This document shows, one piece after another, positions 6,907-14,365 of a DNA stretch of 16,284 nucleotides. Numbering within the stretch: the stretch's first letter is position 1; the number at the start of each line of letters is the position of its first letter. The position numbers and the translations under genes are program-made. The notes beneath the pieces were generated by a model. The model had not been told where the DNA came from. It made no database searches and worked only from the letters and a program-made list of their open reading frames with translations. This stretch comes from JBFJVZ01 sp041623895 (lineage in GTDB: Bacteria > Planctomycetota > Planctomycetia > Pirellulales > Pirellulaceae), in contig JBFJVZ010000139.1 of the NCBI GenBank assembly GCA_041623895.1, positions 1-16,284 on the forward strand, read 5' to 3'.

Positions 6907-8079
6907 GTGCTAGGACGCCGGCTCAGTCTCGGAAACTATCTCGGCATCGGCCTGTATGTGCACTGGACGTTTGCGCTGCTGGTAATTTACGTCGCCATCA
7001 GTGCTCGACAGGACGGACCGTGGGGAATTTTTTTTGGCGTATCTCGCCTGCTGGGAGTTTTTCTGTGCGTGACGTTGCACGAGTACGGTCACGCGTTGGC
7101 GGCCCGCCGCTTTGGGATTCCGACACTGGACATCACGCTGCTGCCGATTGGTGGTGTGGCGCGACTGGAACGGATGCCCAGAATTCCCTGGCAAGAATTG
7201 ATCGTTGCGGTCGCCGGACCAGCGGTCAACGTTGTCATCGCGGCGGCTTTGTGGATCGGTTTTTTCATCTGGGGACCGCGGGAGCTGATCGATGCCTTGA
7301 CCGTGCAACCGTACAGTCAAGTGACGGCGGAGCTTGTGGCTATCTTACTGATCGATCCATCTCTGCTTGGATTCGCTTGGACGATGTTGATCGTCAACAT
7401 GATGCTGGTTCTGTTCAACATGATTCCCGCCTTTCCGATGGATGGCGGACGCGTCTTTCGAAGTGTACTGGCGATGATGATCGACTACCGCCAAGCGACG
7501 AATTTGGCCTCGCGAGTCGGCTTGGTCTGTGCCGCGCTGATGGCCGGTTATTCCGTTTACTGGGGACTGTTGATTCCGGGTTTGATCGCTGTGTTCATCG
7601 GTTACGCGGGGATGGCGGAAGCGCGGCAAGTCAATGTGATGGAATCCGTGCGAGGCTTGATGGTCAGCGACGCGATGGTTCGTTGCCCGGCCTCGCTATT
7701 CATGGACATGCCGGTTCCCGAAATCGCCCGTACCTGGCGAACGACATCGCTTGCCGCGCTGCCAGTGCTAAGCATGGGCGATACCGTCGTCGGCATGCTG
7801 ACGCTCAGGCAATTTGCCAAAGCGATCGAAGACAATGTCGACCCGCGGACGACGGCTGGCCAGCTTGCCGATCACAATGTGCCGGTGGTGCACGAGGCCT
7901 CCAGTTTGGAAGACATGCTGGTATCGATCGGCTCCCAGCACCGTCAACTGCCGGTCGTCGATTCGTTTGGCCAACTCTCCGGCGTACTCGATTTGGACAC
8001 GATCACAGCCCGCGGAGCGTTGACGGGCATCACGCCGGCGCCGTTGCCCAGCGAAGCATCGTTTGATGCCATCAGGTGA
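6907..8079 (+). CDS. M50 site-2 protease family intramembrane metalloprotease with two CBS domains
   Basis: 390 residues from GTG 6907. Such enzymes cut transmembrane substrates, often anti-sigma factors or other membrane regulators, inside the bilayer. Seen: the GLYVHWTF opening typical of the family, the zinc site LHEYGHALAARRFG (His58, Glu59, His62), a GGVARLERMP segment, hydrophobic helices throughout, and the second motif PMDGGRVFRS with Asp179 as third zinc ligand. The C-terminus carries two CBS-type modules (about 253-312 and 320-377) of the kind that bind adenine nucleotides in relatives and could gate activity by energy state. The frame stays open to ATG 6718, but those 63 codons are translated dispersed repeats, so I reject the long start. 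No anti-sigma or sigma gene is adjacent. It converges on the large kinase gene. Confidence 0.92.
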   Translation: MLGRRLSLGNYLGIGLYVHWTFALLVIYVAISARQDGPWGIFFGVSRLLGVFLCVTLHEYGHALAARRFGIPTLDITLLPIGGVARLERMPRIPWQELIVAVAGPAVNVVIAAALWIGFFIWGPRELIDALTVQPYSQVTAELVAILLIDPSLLGFAWTMLIVNMMLVLFNMIPAFPMDGGRVFRSVLAMMIDYRQATNLASRVGLVCAALMAGYSVYWGLLIPGLIAVFIGYAGMAEARQVNVMESVRGLMVSDAMVRCPASLFMDMPVPEIARTWRTTSLAALPVLSMGDTVVGMLTLRQFAKAIEDNVDPRTTAGQLADHNVPVVHEASSLEDMLVSIGSQHRQLPVVDSFGQLSGVLDLDTITARGALTGITPAPLPSEASFDAIR

Positions 8080-8094
8080 CACAGGTCCTGGCAG

Positions 8095-8196
8095 TAGTCG
8101 TGCGACTCCGTTCGCGGGGCATTTGCGGCTTTGCCGCAAAACAGATTGATTATGCGTCGTCGTTAGCAGCGCCCTGCGAACTCAGTCGCAGGACTA
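8095..8196. repeat. Inverted pair of a 26-base REP-like repeat
   Basis: Arm 8095-8120 (TAGTCGTGCGACT...) and the reverse complement of arm 8171-8196 (TAGTCCTGCGACT...) agree at 22 of 26 positions. Each arm has internal dyad symmetry, for example AGTCG-TG-CGACT at 8096-8107 and CCTGCGA/TCGCAGG at 8173-8192. The pair flanks a GC-rich hairpin and fills most of the gap between two convergent genes. This resembles a REP doublet (BIME). No REP-associated tyrosine transposase gene is in the window. Confidence 0.7.
8122..8140. terminator. Perfect GC-rich hairpin between convergent genes
   Basis: TTTGCGGC (8122-8129), a three-base TTT loop, then GCCGCAAA (8133-8140): a perfect 8-bp stem. It lies 43 bases after the M50 stop and about 130 bases after the kinase stop. 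No long T-run follows on either strand, so it may act as a weak bidirectional terminator or simply be part of the repeat doublet. Confidence 0.4.
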
Positions 8197-8273
8197 CGGG
8201 TGTCGGCGACGCCAGACACTCAGCCGGGGTCCGGAAACAGCCTCGCCTGCGGCTTGGCGTAAAACGATTGTCT

Positions 8274-11200
8274 CTACGCGCTTTCCAATTCGTCCAGCAA
8301 TGCTTTGGCTTCGACCAGGTCGACGGCGTCCAAGCCCTCGCTGAACCAACCGTAGATGGTTGCCAATTCTTCGCGGGCCTGATCGTTCTGGTTTTGCTGT
8401 TGCCAGATCCGGCACAGTCGCATCACCGCGCGCAGCTCAAACAACTTGGAACCTTGCCGGCGGGCGATCTCCAGCGCATTCTGGTACCAGGTTTCGGCCT
8501 GCTCGATTTCGCCTTGGTCAAAGTGAAAATCGCCGCGGTGACGGTTCAGTTCGGCTTCCATCATCCGTTCACCCGTTTCCAGGAATGAAAAGGCTTCTTC
8601 CAGAGTCTGCCAGGCTTCTTCACGTTGTTTGTCATGCCAGAGTGCCACAGCCAGCCACATGTTGTACTTGGCAAACAGGATGCCGGCTCCGGTCGCGTGG
8701 CTGATGGCGATTCCCTCGCGGAGCGCTTGGATGGCCTCTTTGTGCCGGCCCAACAAGTGCAGCGCGACGCCCTGACCGCAGGTCCCGATGGCGATCCACC
8801 ACATGAACGACTGCTCCTTTGCAAGCTCGACGGCGCGGGAGCCGTACTTGAAGGCAAGCTCTCCGTCACGAATGAATTCTCCTTGCTGCGCCAGTTTCCA
8901 TTCCATGATCGTCTGCGTGAACACATCTTTGATTTCGATGGAAAGTTCCAACGCCTGATGCGCTATGGCTGGGCCGCTTTCCAGGAAACCCATCAGTGTC
9001 TTGGCAGCGCCGGTACAGGTCAGCACCAGCGGGCCGGAATTCTGCTGCGTCAGCTTGGCGTACTCCGCACTGACTTGAGGATTCCAGGTTTGGAAGGAAA
9101 TTTCGCTGTGCTTGAAGGCGAGCGGAAAATCACCGTTGTACAAGGCGATGCAGGTCAGCGTCCAATGAGCTTCGCACAGTTGACCCGGATCACCCGACTC
9201 TTCCGCCATGGCGATCAGTTCGTAGGAGCGTGCGTAGCCCTGATCGAATTTCGCCCCGATGAACAGCCACGCCCAGTTGGCTTCCATGACACCGAACAAG
9301 AAGGGCGCCTGCAGCTTGCGGCAGATCTCGATGGCGCGGTTATGGATGGGGCCAACTTCCGGTGCGGCGTAACCTTTCGCGCCCATCAGCACGGCGCTCA
9401 GCGGCACCTTGAATTGAAGTTCCAGGCCGTCGCGTTCCGGCGACTCGGGCAGCGATTCCACCAGCTCCAAACCACGCTGAAAGTGGCTGATCGCTTCCAG
9501 GTTTGCAAAGGCATGCTGCGCTTTGACGCCCGCTTTCAGCCAATAGCCGATCGCTTTTTCCGTCTCGTTGGCTTCGCTGAAATGGTGGGCCAGCAATTCC
9601 GGCTCGCTCTCGATCGAATCGGGGAACTGTTCCTCCAGCGCCGTAGCGATCTGACGATGAAACTGCTGACGTGTTTTCTTCAGCAATGAATCGTAGGCTG
9701 CATCCTGAATCAAAGCGTGTTTGAAGATAAAACTGGAATCGGGCGGGCGTCCTTTTTGAAACAGGACTTCGGCCTTGACCAGCTTGTCCATCTCTGCCTG
9801 CAATGTTGCTTCATCCAGATCGCTGGCCGCACACATCAAGTCGTAGCGGAATTCGCGACCCAGTGTGGCGCCCAATTGCACAACTTCATGCAGGCTGTCC
9901 ATGCGATCCAGCCGCGAGATCAACAAGTCGTGCAGCGACGCCGGAATGTTCTCCAAGGCGAATGTTCCAGACAGCTGGACGCTACCGTCAATGTCCTGCA
10001 ACTCGTCCGAATCACGGATCACGCGCGTGAATTCTTCGACAAACAGGGGCACGCCATCGGTCCGTTCCACAATCTGAGAAACCAGGTCATCGGACAGATT
10101 TCGGATGCCGGTCTGTTCGCGCATCATCTGCCCAACTTGTCGCCGAGTCAGCCGATTGAGCGCGACTTGCGTTTGATGGGCCGCGCTGGTCCACGGTGTT
10201 TTGAACTCGGGACGGAAGGTCAGCACCGTCAAAATGCTTTCGTGAAATCCTTCCTCCATCAGCAGACCTAACAATTCCAGCGTCGACGGGTCGACCCAGT
10301 GCAGGTCTTCGACGATGAACAGGACCGGTTGCTTGGAAGAGTATTTGCGCAACCATTCAAGCAATGCCTGTTGGGTCAGTTCCTTCAGTTTTTGTGGCTG
10401 GAAAGCCAGTTCCGGAAATCGCCCTTCCAGCGGGATCGACAACATCGCGGCGAACAGCGGAACCTTGTCGTCGGTTGCCATCTTGAAATCATTCAGATGT
10501 GCGACCAGCAAATCGAGTTTCTCGGCATGCGGCATGTCGCGGTGAAAATCGAGCATCCGTTCGAACAGATCCCGAGTTGGATGTAGTCCGCTGGTCTGGT
10601 AATAGGACGAGCAGCGCAATTCGATCAACGCAGCGTCGGGATCGGTGGCCGATACGTGATCACGGATTTCGCGAATCAAGCGACTCTTGCCAAGTCCCGC
10701 TTCGCCGATCAGCAAGACAACCTGACCCATGCCCTCGGCGGCGTGCTCCCAGCGGTCACGGAGAATGCTCAATTCCGTGTCCCGGCCGATCAGCGGTGTC
10801 AGATCTTTCGGATCCAACAAGTCCAATCGATGTCGGGCTTCGCTTTCGCCCGTCACCTGAAAGATCTCGACCGGTTTCGCTGCGCCTTTAACCTTTTGCG
10901 ATCCCAAACTCGTGCAGCCAAAGAATCCCCGCACTAATTCGTGAGTTGCCGCGGTCACGACCAGCGAACCTGGTTCGGCTGACTCGGCCAGCCGCATCGT
11001 CATCGTCTTGTCCGTGCCGACCAGCGAGAGCGAATCGGTGGAAATCGAATCCTCCGACATCTCCGCAACCACCGATCCGGTGTGCACGGCAAGCTGAGGA
11101 TTAAAATCGCATTTGGTTTTCTTGCTCAACGAATCGATCGCCTCCAGCAACTCGCGGCCGCTGTGCACGGCGCGGCGGGCGGCGTCTTCATAAGCAACCG

Positions 11201-12455
11201 GAAAACCAAAGCAAGCGAGTATGCCCTGGGACGTCACTTCCACAATGACACCGCCGAACTGCGTAACGGCCTCACCGCAGGTTTTTTGAAACTGCTGTTG
11301 GAATTCATGCTGGTCTTCCGGGTCAAGTTCGGCAAACTCATCCGACTCAAAGAACTCGCTTTCGCATGCCAGCATGGTGACGTGTCTTCGTTCGGCTTGT
11401 CGTGATCGACGGATCGCTGAAGGAGCTTCCTCCTGCACCTGATCCGGCGGCGGAACCTCGCCTCCAGGGACGTTCACTGTTTCGGCATGAACATCGAACG
11501 AACCACGCAACGCACGAGCGAACGCCGTGGCTGTGGGGTACCGAGCCGCAACGTCTTTGGACATTGCTTTCAGACAGATCTGTTCCAGTTCCGGCCGCAA
11601 GCCTGGCACATATTTACTGGGCGGCTTCGGTTGTTCGTTAATGACCTTGTCCAGCAGCTCGCTAAGTCTGTTCGATTCAAACGGTAGATGTCCGCACAGC
11701 AAGCGATACATGATCACTCCCAACGCATAGACGTCCGTCCGCCCGTCCAGCGAAAGCGTTTCGCCGCGCGCCTGCTCCGGTGACATGTAGTTGGGGGTAC
11801 CAACAATACGTCCTTGTTGATGTCCGGCGGCGTCGCTGATTGCCAGTCCAAAATCCACCAACACCGGCTGCAGGCCTTCGGGGCGATTGACCATGATGAT
11901 ATTGGCCGGCTTGACGTCGCGATGCACCGTGTTCATCGCGTGCGCATGGGCAAGCGCGTCGGCCACGTTGGCCACAATCCGCACCGCCTCAATCCATTTT
12001 GGCGATTTCTGACGCATCCACTCGTTTAGATTGTGGCCTTCCAGAAACTCCGTGACGATAAAGCATCTTCCCTCGTCGACACCGATGTCGTGCACCGAGA
12101 CGATACCGGAATGCGCCAGCCGGGCCAGCTGTCGAGCTTCGCGGAGGAATTCCTCCTGGGCATCAACCTCCTTGCGATTCAGCAAGGGAACCTTGATCGC
12201 GACGGGTCGCTCAAGTTGGTCGTCGAATCCCTTGTAGACGGCACCAAATCCACCCTGCCCCAACACATTGTCAATTCGATAACGACCGATCGACGTTAAC
12301 TCGGCACTGGCAGCGTGAGGGGGTTTTCCATCCAGGCTTGTTTCCGAAGAAGCATCAGCACTACAGATCGTTTCGCCGTACTGGTTGATGCTGACTGAGA
12401 CTTCTGGATTTTGGGCAGGTTCGTTTAGCGGTGGGGAGGGTTTGGTGGGATCCAT
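8274..12455 (-). CDS. Ser/Thr kinase - degenerate class III cyclase - AAA ATPase - TPR fusion protein
   Basis: 1393 residues. An intact Hanks-type kinase (about 59-315) has the Gly loop GQGGFG (66-71), VAIK Lys88, HRDVKPAN (178-185), DFG (201-203) and SPE (225-227). A class III cyclase-homology domain (about 355-535) opens with RRHVTML and keeps the fold marks FGFPVAYEDAARRAV and AEPGSLVV. However, Glu365 and Gln410 sit where the two metal-binding Asp residues are expected, and Thr484 where the ribose-region Asn is expected. An ATPase of the AAA_16/STAND kind (about 555-900) has Walker A GEAGLGKS (584-591) and Walker B VLFIVEDLHW (711-720). From about 950 on, TPR-like helical pairs. There is no transmembrane segment. 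The order resembles PknK-like and TOMM-associated kinase/cyclase fusions, but no peptide precursor or modification gene is nearby. It is probably a cytoplasmic signal sensor. Confidence 0.93.
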   Translation of the reverse strand: MDPTKPSPPLNEPAQNPEVSVSINQYGETICSADASSETSLDGKPPHAASAELTSIGRYRIDNVLGQGGFGAVYKGFDDQLERPVAIKVPLLNRKEVDAQEEFLREARQLARLAHSGIVSVHDIGVDEGRCFIVTEFLEGHNLNEWMRQKSPKWIEAVRIVANVADALAHAHAMNTVHRDVKPANIIMVNRPEGLQPVLVDFGLAISDAAGHQQGRIVGTPNYMSPEQARGETLSLDGRTDVYALGVIMYRLLCGHLPFESNRLSELLDKVINEQPKPPSKYVPGLRPELEQICLKAMSKDVAARYPTATAFARALRGSFDVHAETVNVPGGEVPPPDQVQEEAPSAIRRSRQAERRHVTMLACESEFFESDEFAELDPEDQHEFQQQFQKTCGEAVTQFGGVIVEVTSQGILACFGFPVAYEDAARRAVHSGRELLEAIDSLSKKTKCDFNPQLAVHTGSVVAEMSEDSISTDSLSLVGTDKTMTMRLAESAEPGSLVVTAATHELVRGFFGCTSLGSQKVKGAAKPVEIFQVTGESEARHRLDLLDPKDLTPLIGRDTELSILRDRWEHAAEGMGQVVLLIGEAGLGKSRLIREIRDHVSATDPDAALIELRCSSYYQTSGLHPTRDLFERMLDFHRDMPHAEKLDLLVAHLNDFKMATDDKVPLFAAMLSIPLEGRFPELAFQPQKLKELTQQALLEWLRKYSSKQPVLFIVEDLHWVDPSTLELLGLLMEEGFHESILTVLTFRPEFKTPWTSAAHQTQVALNRLTRRQVGQMMREQTGIRNLSDDLVSQIVERTDGVPLFVEEFTRVIRDSDELQDIDGSVQLSGTFALENIPASLHDLLISRLDRMDSLHEVVQLGATLGREFRYDLMCAASDLDEATLQAEMDKLVKAEVLFQKGRPPDSSFIFKHALIQDAAYDSLLKKTRQQFHRQIATALEEQFPDSIESEPELLAHHFSEANETEKAIGYWLKAGVKAQHAFANLEAISHFQRGLELVESLPESPERDGLELQFKVPLSAVLMGAKGYAAPEVGPIHNRAIEICRKLQAPFLFGVMEANWAWLFIGAKFDQGYARSYELIAMAEESGDPGQLCEAHWTLTCIALYNGDFPLAFKHSEISFQTWNPQVSAEYAKLTQQNSGPLVLTCTGAAKTLMGFLESGPAIAHQALELSIEIKDVFTQTIMEWKLAQQGEFIRDGELAFKYGSRAVELAKEQSFMWWIAIGTCGQGVALHLLGRHKEAIQALREGIAISHATGAGILFAKYNMWLAVALWHDKQREEAWQTLEEAFSFLETGERMMEAELNRHRGDFHFDQGEIEQAETWYQNALEIARRQGSKLFELRAVMRLCRIWQQQNQNDQAREELATIYGWFSEGLDAVDLVEAKALLDELESA

Positions 12456-12824
12456 TCGGTCTTTCAGGTGAGATCAGCGTGCCCCGACGCTGTGTTTACG
12501 AATCACAACGGCCGTTTATCATACGCTAGTAGCCGACCAAAATGCATTGGTTTTACCATTATCACCGTGAAGTCGACAAATCATTTAAGTCTGCCGCCAG
12601 GAATATCACTTCGGGGTTGAAACGCCGTAAATTCGGTCTCATTCCGTCGGCTACCCGACCAGGTTTTTGTGCTTAGCTGGGGTCGCCAGACGTCAGTGAA
12701 TCACCGCACTATCCGAATTCTGGCGGAATCCGGCTACCCGAAAATCTAACTGGACGAAAGCACTAGACTGAACACCCGATTGTCCCGACTTTCACGCATC
12801 GAACTTATACAACAAGATTCAGAC
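12456..12824. other. Divergent promoter region between the kinase fusion and the propeller gene
   Basis: This region must contain both promoters. A -10-like TATGAT lies on the minus strand at 12523-12518 without a good -35. An 11-base direct repeat CGGCTACCCGA occurs at 12648-12658 and 12731-12741, and GTAGCCGAC (12529-12537) is the exact inverse of GTCGGCTAC (12646-12654). No gene is seen. Confidence 0.5.
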
Positions 12825-13619
12825 GTGGATATTATTCGACTGATTTTCCGCTTATTCGCACTTCTCGCCTTCTCATGCAGCTGCTCGTGCGGTTGGTCCG
12901 TCGCTGCCGAGAGTTGGCCGCGATTTCGAGGTTTCTATGGTACGGGGATCAGCACAGCGGCCGATGTCCCCAGCAAGTGGTCCCAAGCTAACTACCGGTG
13001 GGTCACTGAATTGCCCGGCGTTGCTAACTCGTCGCCAGTAATCTGGCAAGATCGACTGTTCGTCACTGCTGCCGATGACAAAGCAGAGCGGCGTTGGCTG
13101 ATCTGTCTGAGCACGGCTGACGGAGGTGAACTTTGGCGAGCCGAGTCGGCTTTCGGCAAATACAAAAAGCACAAGAACAATAGTTACGCTTCCAGTACGC
13201 CCGCTGTTGACGACAAACATGTGTACCAATTGTGGCATTCCCGTCAGCAAACGTCGCTGATCGCGTTTGATCATGATGGCAGCGAGGTATGGCGATATGA
13301 ACTTGGGCCTTATTTGCACGGCCGAGGCGGTGCGACCAGTCCGATCTGGCACATCGATCCGTTCGGACGCGAGTCACAGCGGGCGCTGGCATCGCCGATC
13401 ATTGCCGGTGATTTGGTAATCGCGGGCAGCGGAGCAGTTGGCGGCGATCGAACAATTGTTGCCATCGCAGTCGCAGGACAGACGAAGGCGCGCGAGGTTT
13501 ATCGTCTGATTCGTCAATCGCCTCACGTGCCCACGCCATTGGCGATTGGCGATTACTTGTATCTTTGGAATGACGGCGGAATTGTGCCGGAAAACATCCG
13601 TTCCCGGGAGAAGCACTGA
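12825..13619 (+). CDS. PQQ-like beta-propeller exported protein, apparently internally deleted and 3' truncated
   Basis: 264 residues from GTG 12825; the frame is open to a TTG at 12780, but the GTG gives a normal signal peptide (basic start, then LFALLAFSCSCSC, cut near SVAA). The mature part starts WPRFRGFYGTGISTAADVPS, the hallmark of planctomycete PQQ-binding-like propellers, followed by LPGVANSSPVIW and SYASSTPAVDDKHVY. In family members as I know them, roughly 75 further residues separate the GGxTSPI blade from the block W-ID-F-RALxSPIIAGDLV. Here ATSPI is joined directly to WHIDPFGRESQRALASPI at about 13347. After YLWNDGGIV (about 13586) homology ends and PENIRSREKH leads to a stop abutting lemA. 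At about 264 residues it is well short of the usual 400 or more. It is probably a decaying gene. Confidence 0.72.
   Translation: MDIIRLIFRLFALLAFSCSCSCGWSVAAESWPRFRGFYGTGISTAADVPSKWSQANYRWVTELPGVANSSPVIWQDRLFVTAADDKAERRWLICLSTADGGELWRAESAFGKYKKHKNNSYASSTPAVDDKHVYQLWHSRQQTSLIAFDHDGSEVWRYELGPYLHGRGGATSPIWHIDPFGRESQRALASPIIAGDLVIAGSGAVGGDRTIVAIAVAGQTKAREVYRLIRQSPHVPTPLAIGDYLYLWNDGGIVPENIRSREKH
13606..13610 (+). promoter_or_regulatory. Ribosome binding site for lemA
   Basis: GGGAG ends nine bases before ATG 13620-13622 (twelve before the second ATG). It lies inside the last codons of the truncated propeller gene, which suggests this stretch is really the native lemA leader. Confidence 0.6.
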
Positions 13620-14183
13620 ATGATGCGGCTTTGGATTCCCGCCGCCGTCGTGGTGCTGGTGATCGTGATCGTTGTCGCCTACTTCTACAATCGGCTCGTT
13701 CGCGGACGCTTGCTGGTGCGGGAGGCGTTTAGCGGCATGGATGTCCAGCTGAAACGGCGGCACGACTTGATTCCCAATCTCGTCCGCACCGTGCAGGGCT
13801 ATGCATCATTTGAAAAGTCGGTGTTGGAGGAGGTGACCCGCTTGCGCAGCCAGGCCACCAAGGCAGCCACGCTTGACCAGCGGCAGGATGCGGAAACGAA
13901 CCTGGCCGCCGCCATGAGCAAGTTGTTTGCCTTAGTCGAGAATTATCCCGACTTGAAAGCGGACACGCAGTTTTTGGGTCTGCAAAGGCAATTATCAGAA
14001 GTCGAAGACGCGATCCAAAAATCCCGCCGCTACTACAATGGCACCGTCCGTGACTACAACATCACCGTTCAATCTTTCCCCTCCATGATTTTCGCAGCAA
14101 TCTATGCGTTTGATGTCGAACCATTTTTTCAGCTCGCACACCAGGACGAACGCGCCGTGCCAAAAGTCGATTTTCAGCGTTAG
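13620..14183 (+). CDS. lemA: LemA family membrane protein
   Basis: 187 residues, the usual family length. One N-terminal membrane helix (about 5-23) is followed by a long helical domain. Family marks: RRHDLIPNLVRTVQGYASFE, then LFALVENYPDLKA, LQRQLSEVEDAI, RRYYNGTVRDYN, and the ending VPKVDFQR. LemA proteins sit in the cytoplasmic membrane; their biochemical role is unsettled. The start codon immediately follows the stop TGA of the truncated propeller gene (no gap), and ATG is doubled (ATGATG). Downstream, after about 180 bases, lies a DUF2207 gene, a frequent partner of lemA in bacteria, so the two may work together in the envelope. Confidence 0.93.
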   Translation: MMRLWIPAAVVVLVIVIVVAYFYNRLVRGRLLVREAFSGMDVQLKRRHDLIPNLVRTVQGYASFEKSVLEEVTRLRSQATKAATLDQRQDAETNLAAAMSKLFALVENYPDLKADTQFLGLQRQLSEVEDAIQKSRRYYNGTVRDYNITVQSFPSMIFAAIYAFDVEPFFQLAHQDERAVPKVDFQR

Positions 14184-14323
14184 CCGGGGCTGGGGAACAT
14201 GCTCGTGACTGCGTTTTTGCGGTTACAATCCTGCGGGATTTGGGCTCTGCCCACGCTAAACCGTGAAGGAGCAAGCATTTCTTGCCAGCGGGAGACGTGT
14301 CGCTGCGCAAGCGAAACCAAAAC

Positions 14324-14360
14324 TCACGGGGGCAAAATTCACGGCAAGATTCACGGGGGA
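14324..14360 (+). promoter_or_regulatory. Repeated TCACGG motifs, the last one carrying the ribosome site of the DUF2207 gene
   Basis: TCACGG occurs at 14324-14329, 14339-14344 and 14351-14356. The first and third are extended to TCACGGGGG. GGGGGA at 14355-14360 lies five bases before ATG 14366 and serves as its ribosome site. The upstream copy would be an equally purine-rich decoy without a start codon. Confidence 0.45.
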
Positions 14361-14365
14361 CAGTC

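Noticed and set aside
6891..8066. 391-codon plus-strand frame
   Set aside because: Frame-shifted shadow of the M50 protease gene, which has zinc-site motifs and membrane helices in its own frame.
8625..9689. 354-codon plus-strand frame
   Set aside because: Antisense to the TPR region of the kinase fusion; no domain signature.
8080..12824. A TOMM or other peptide-modification cluster suggested by the kinase/cyclase fusion
   Set aside because: No precursor peptide, cyclodehydratase or dehydrogenase is encoded in the window.
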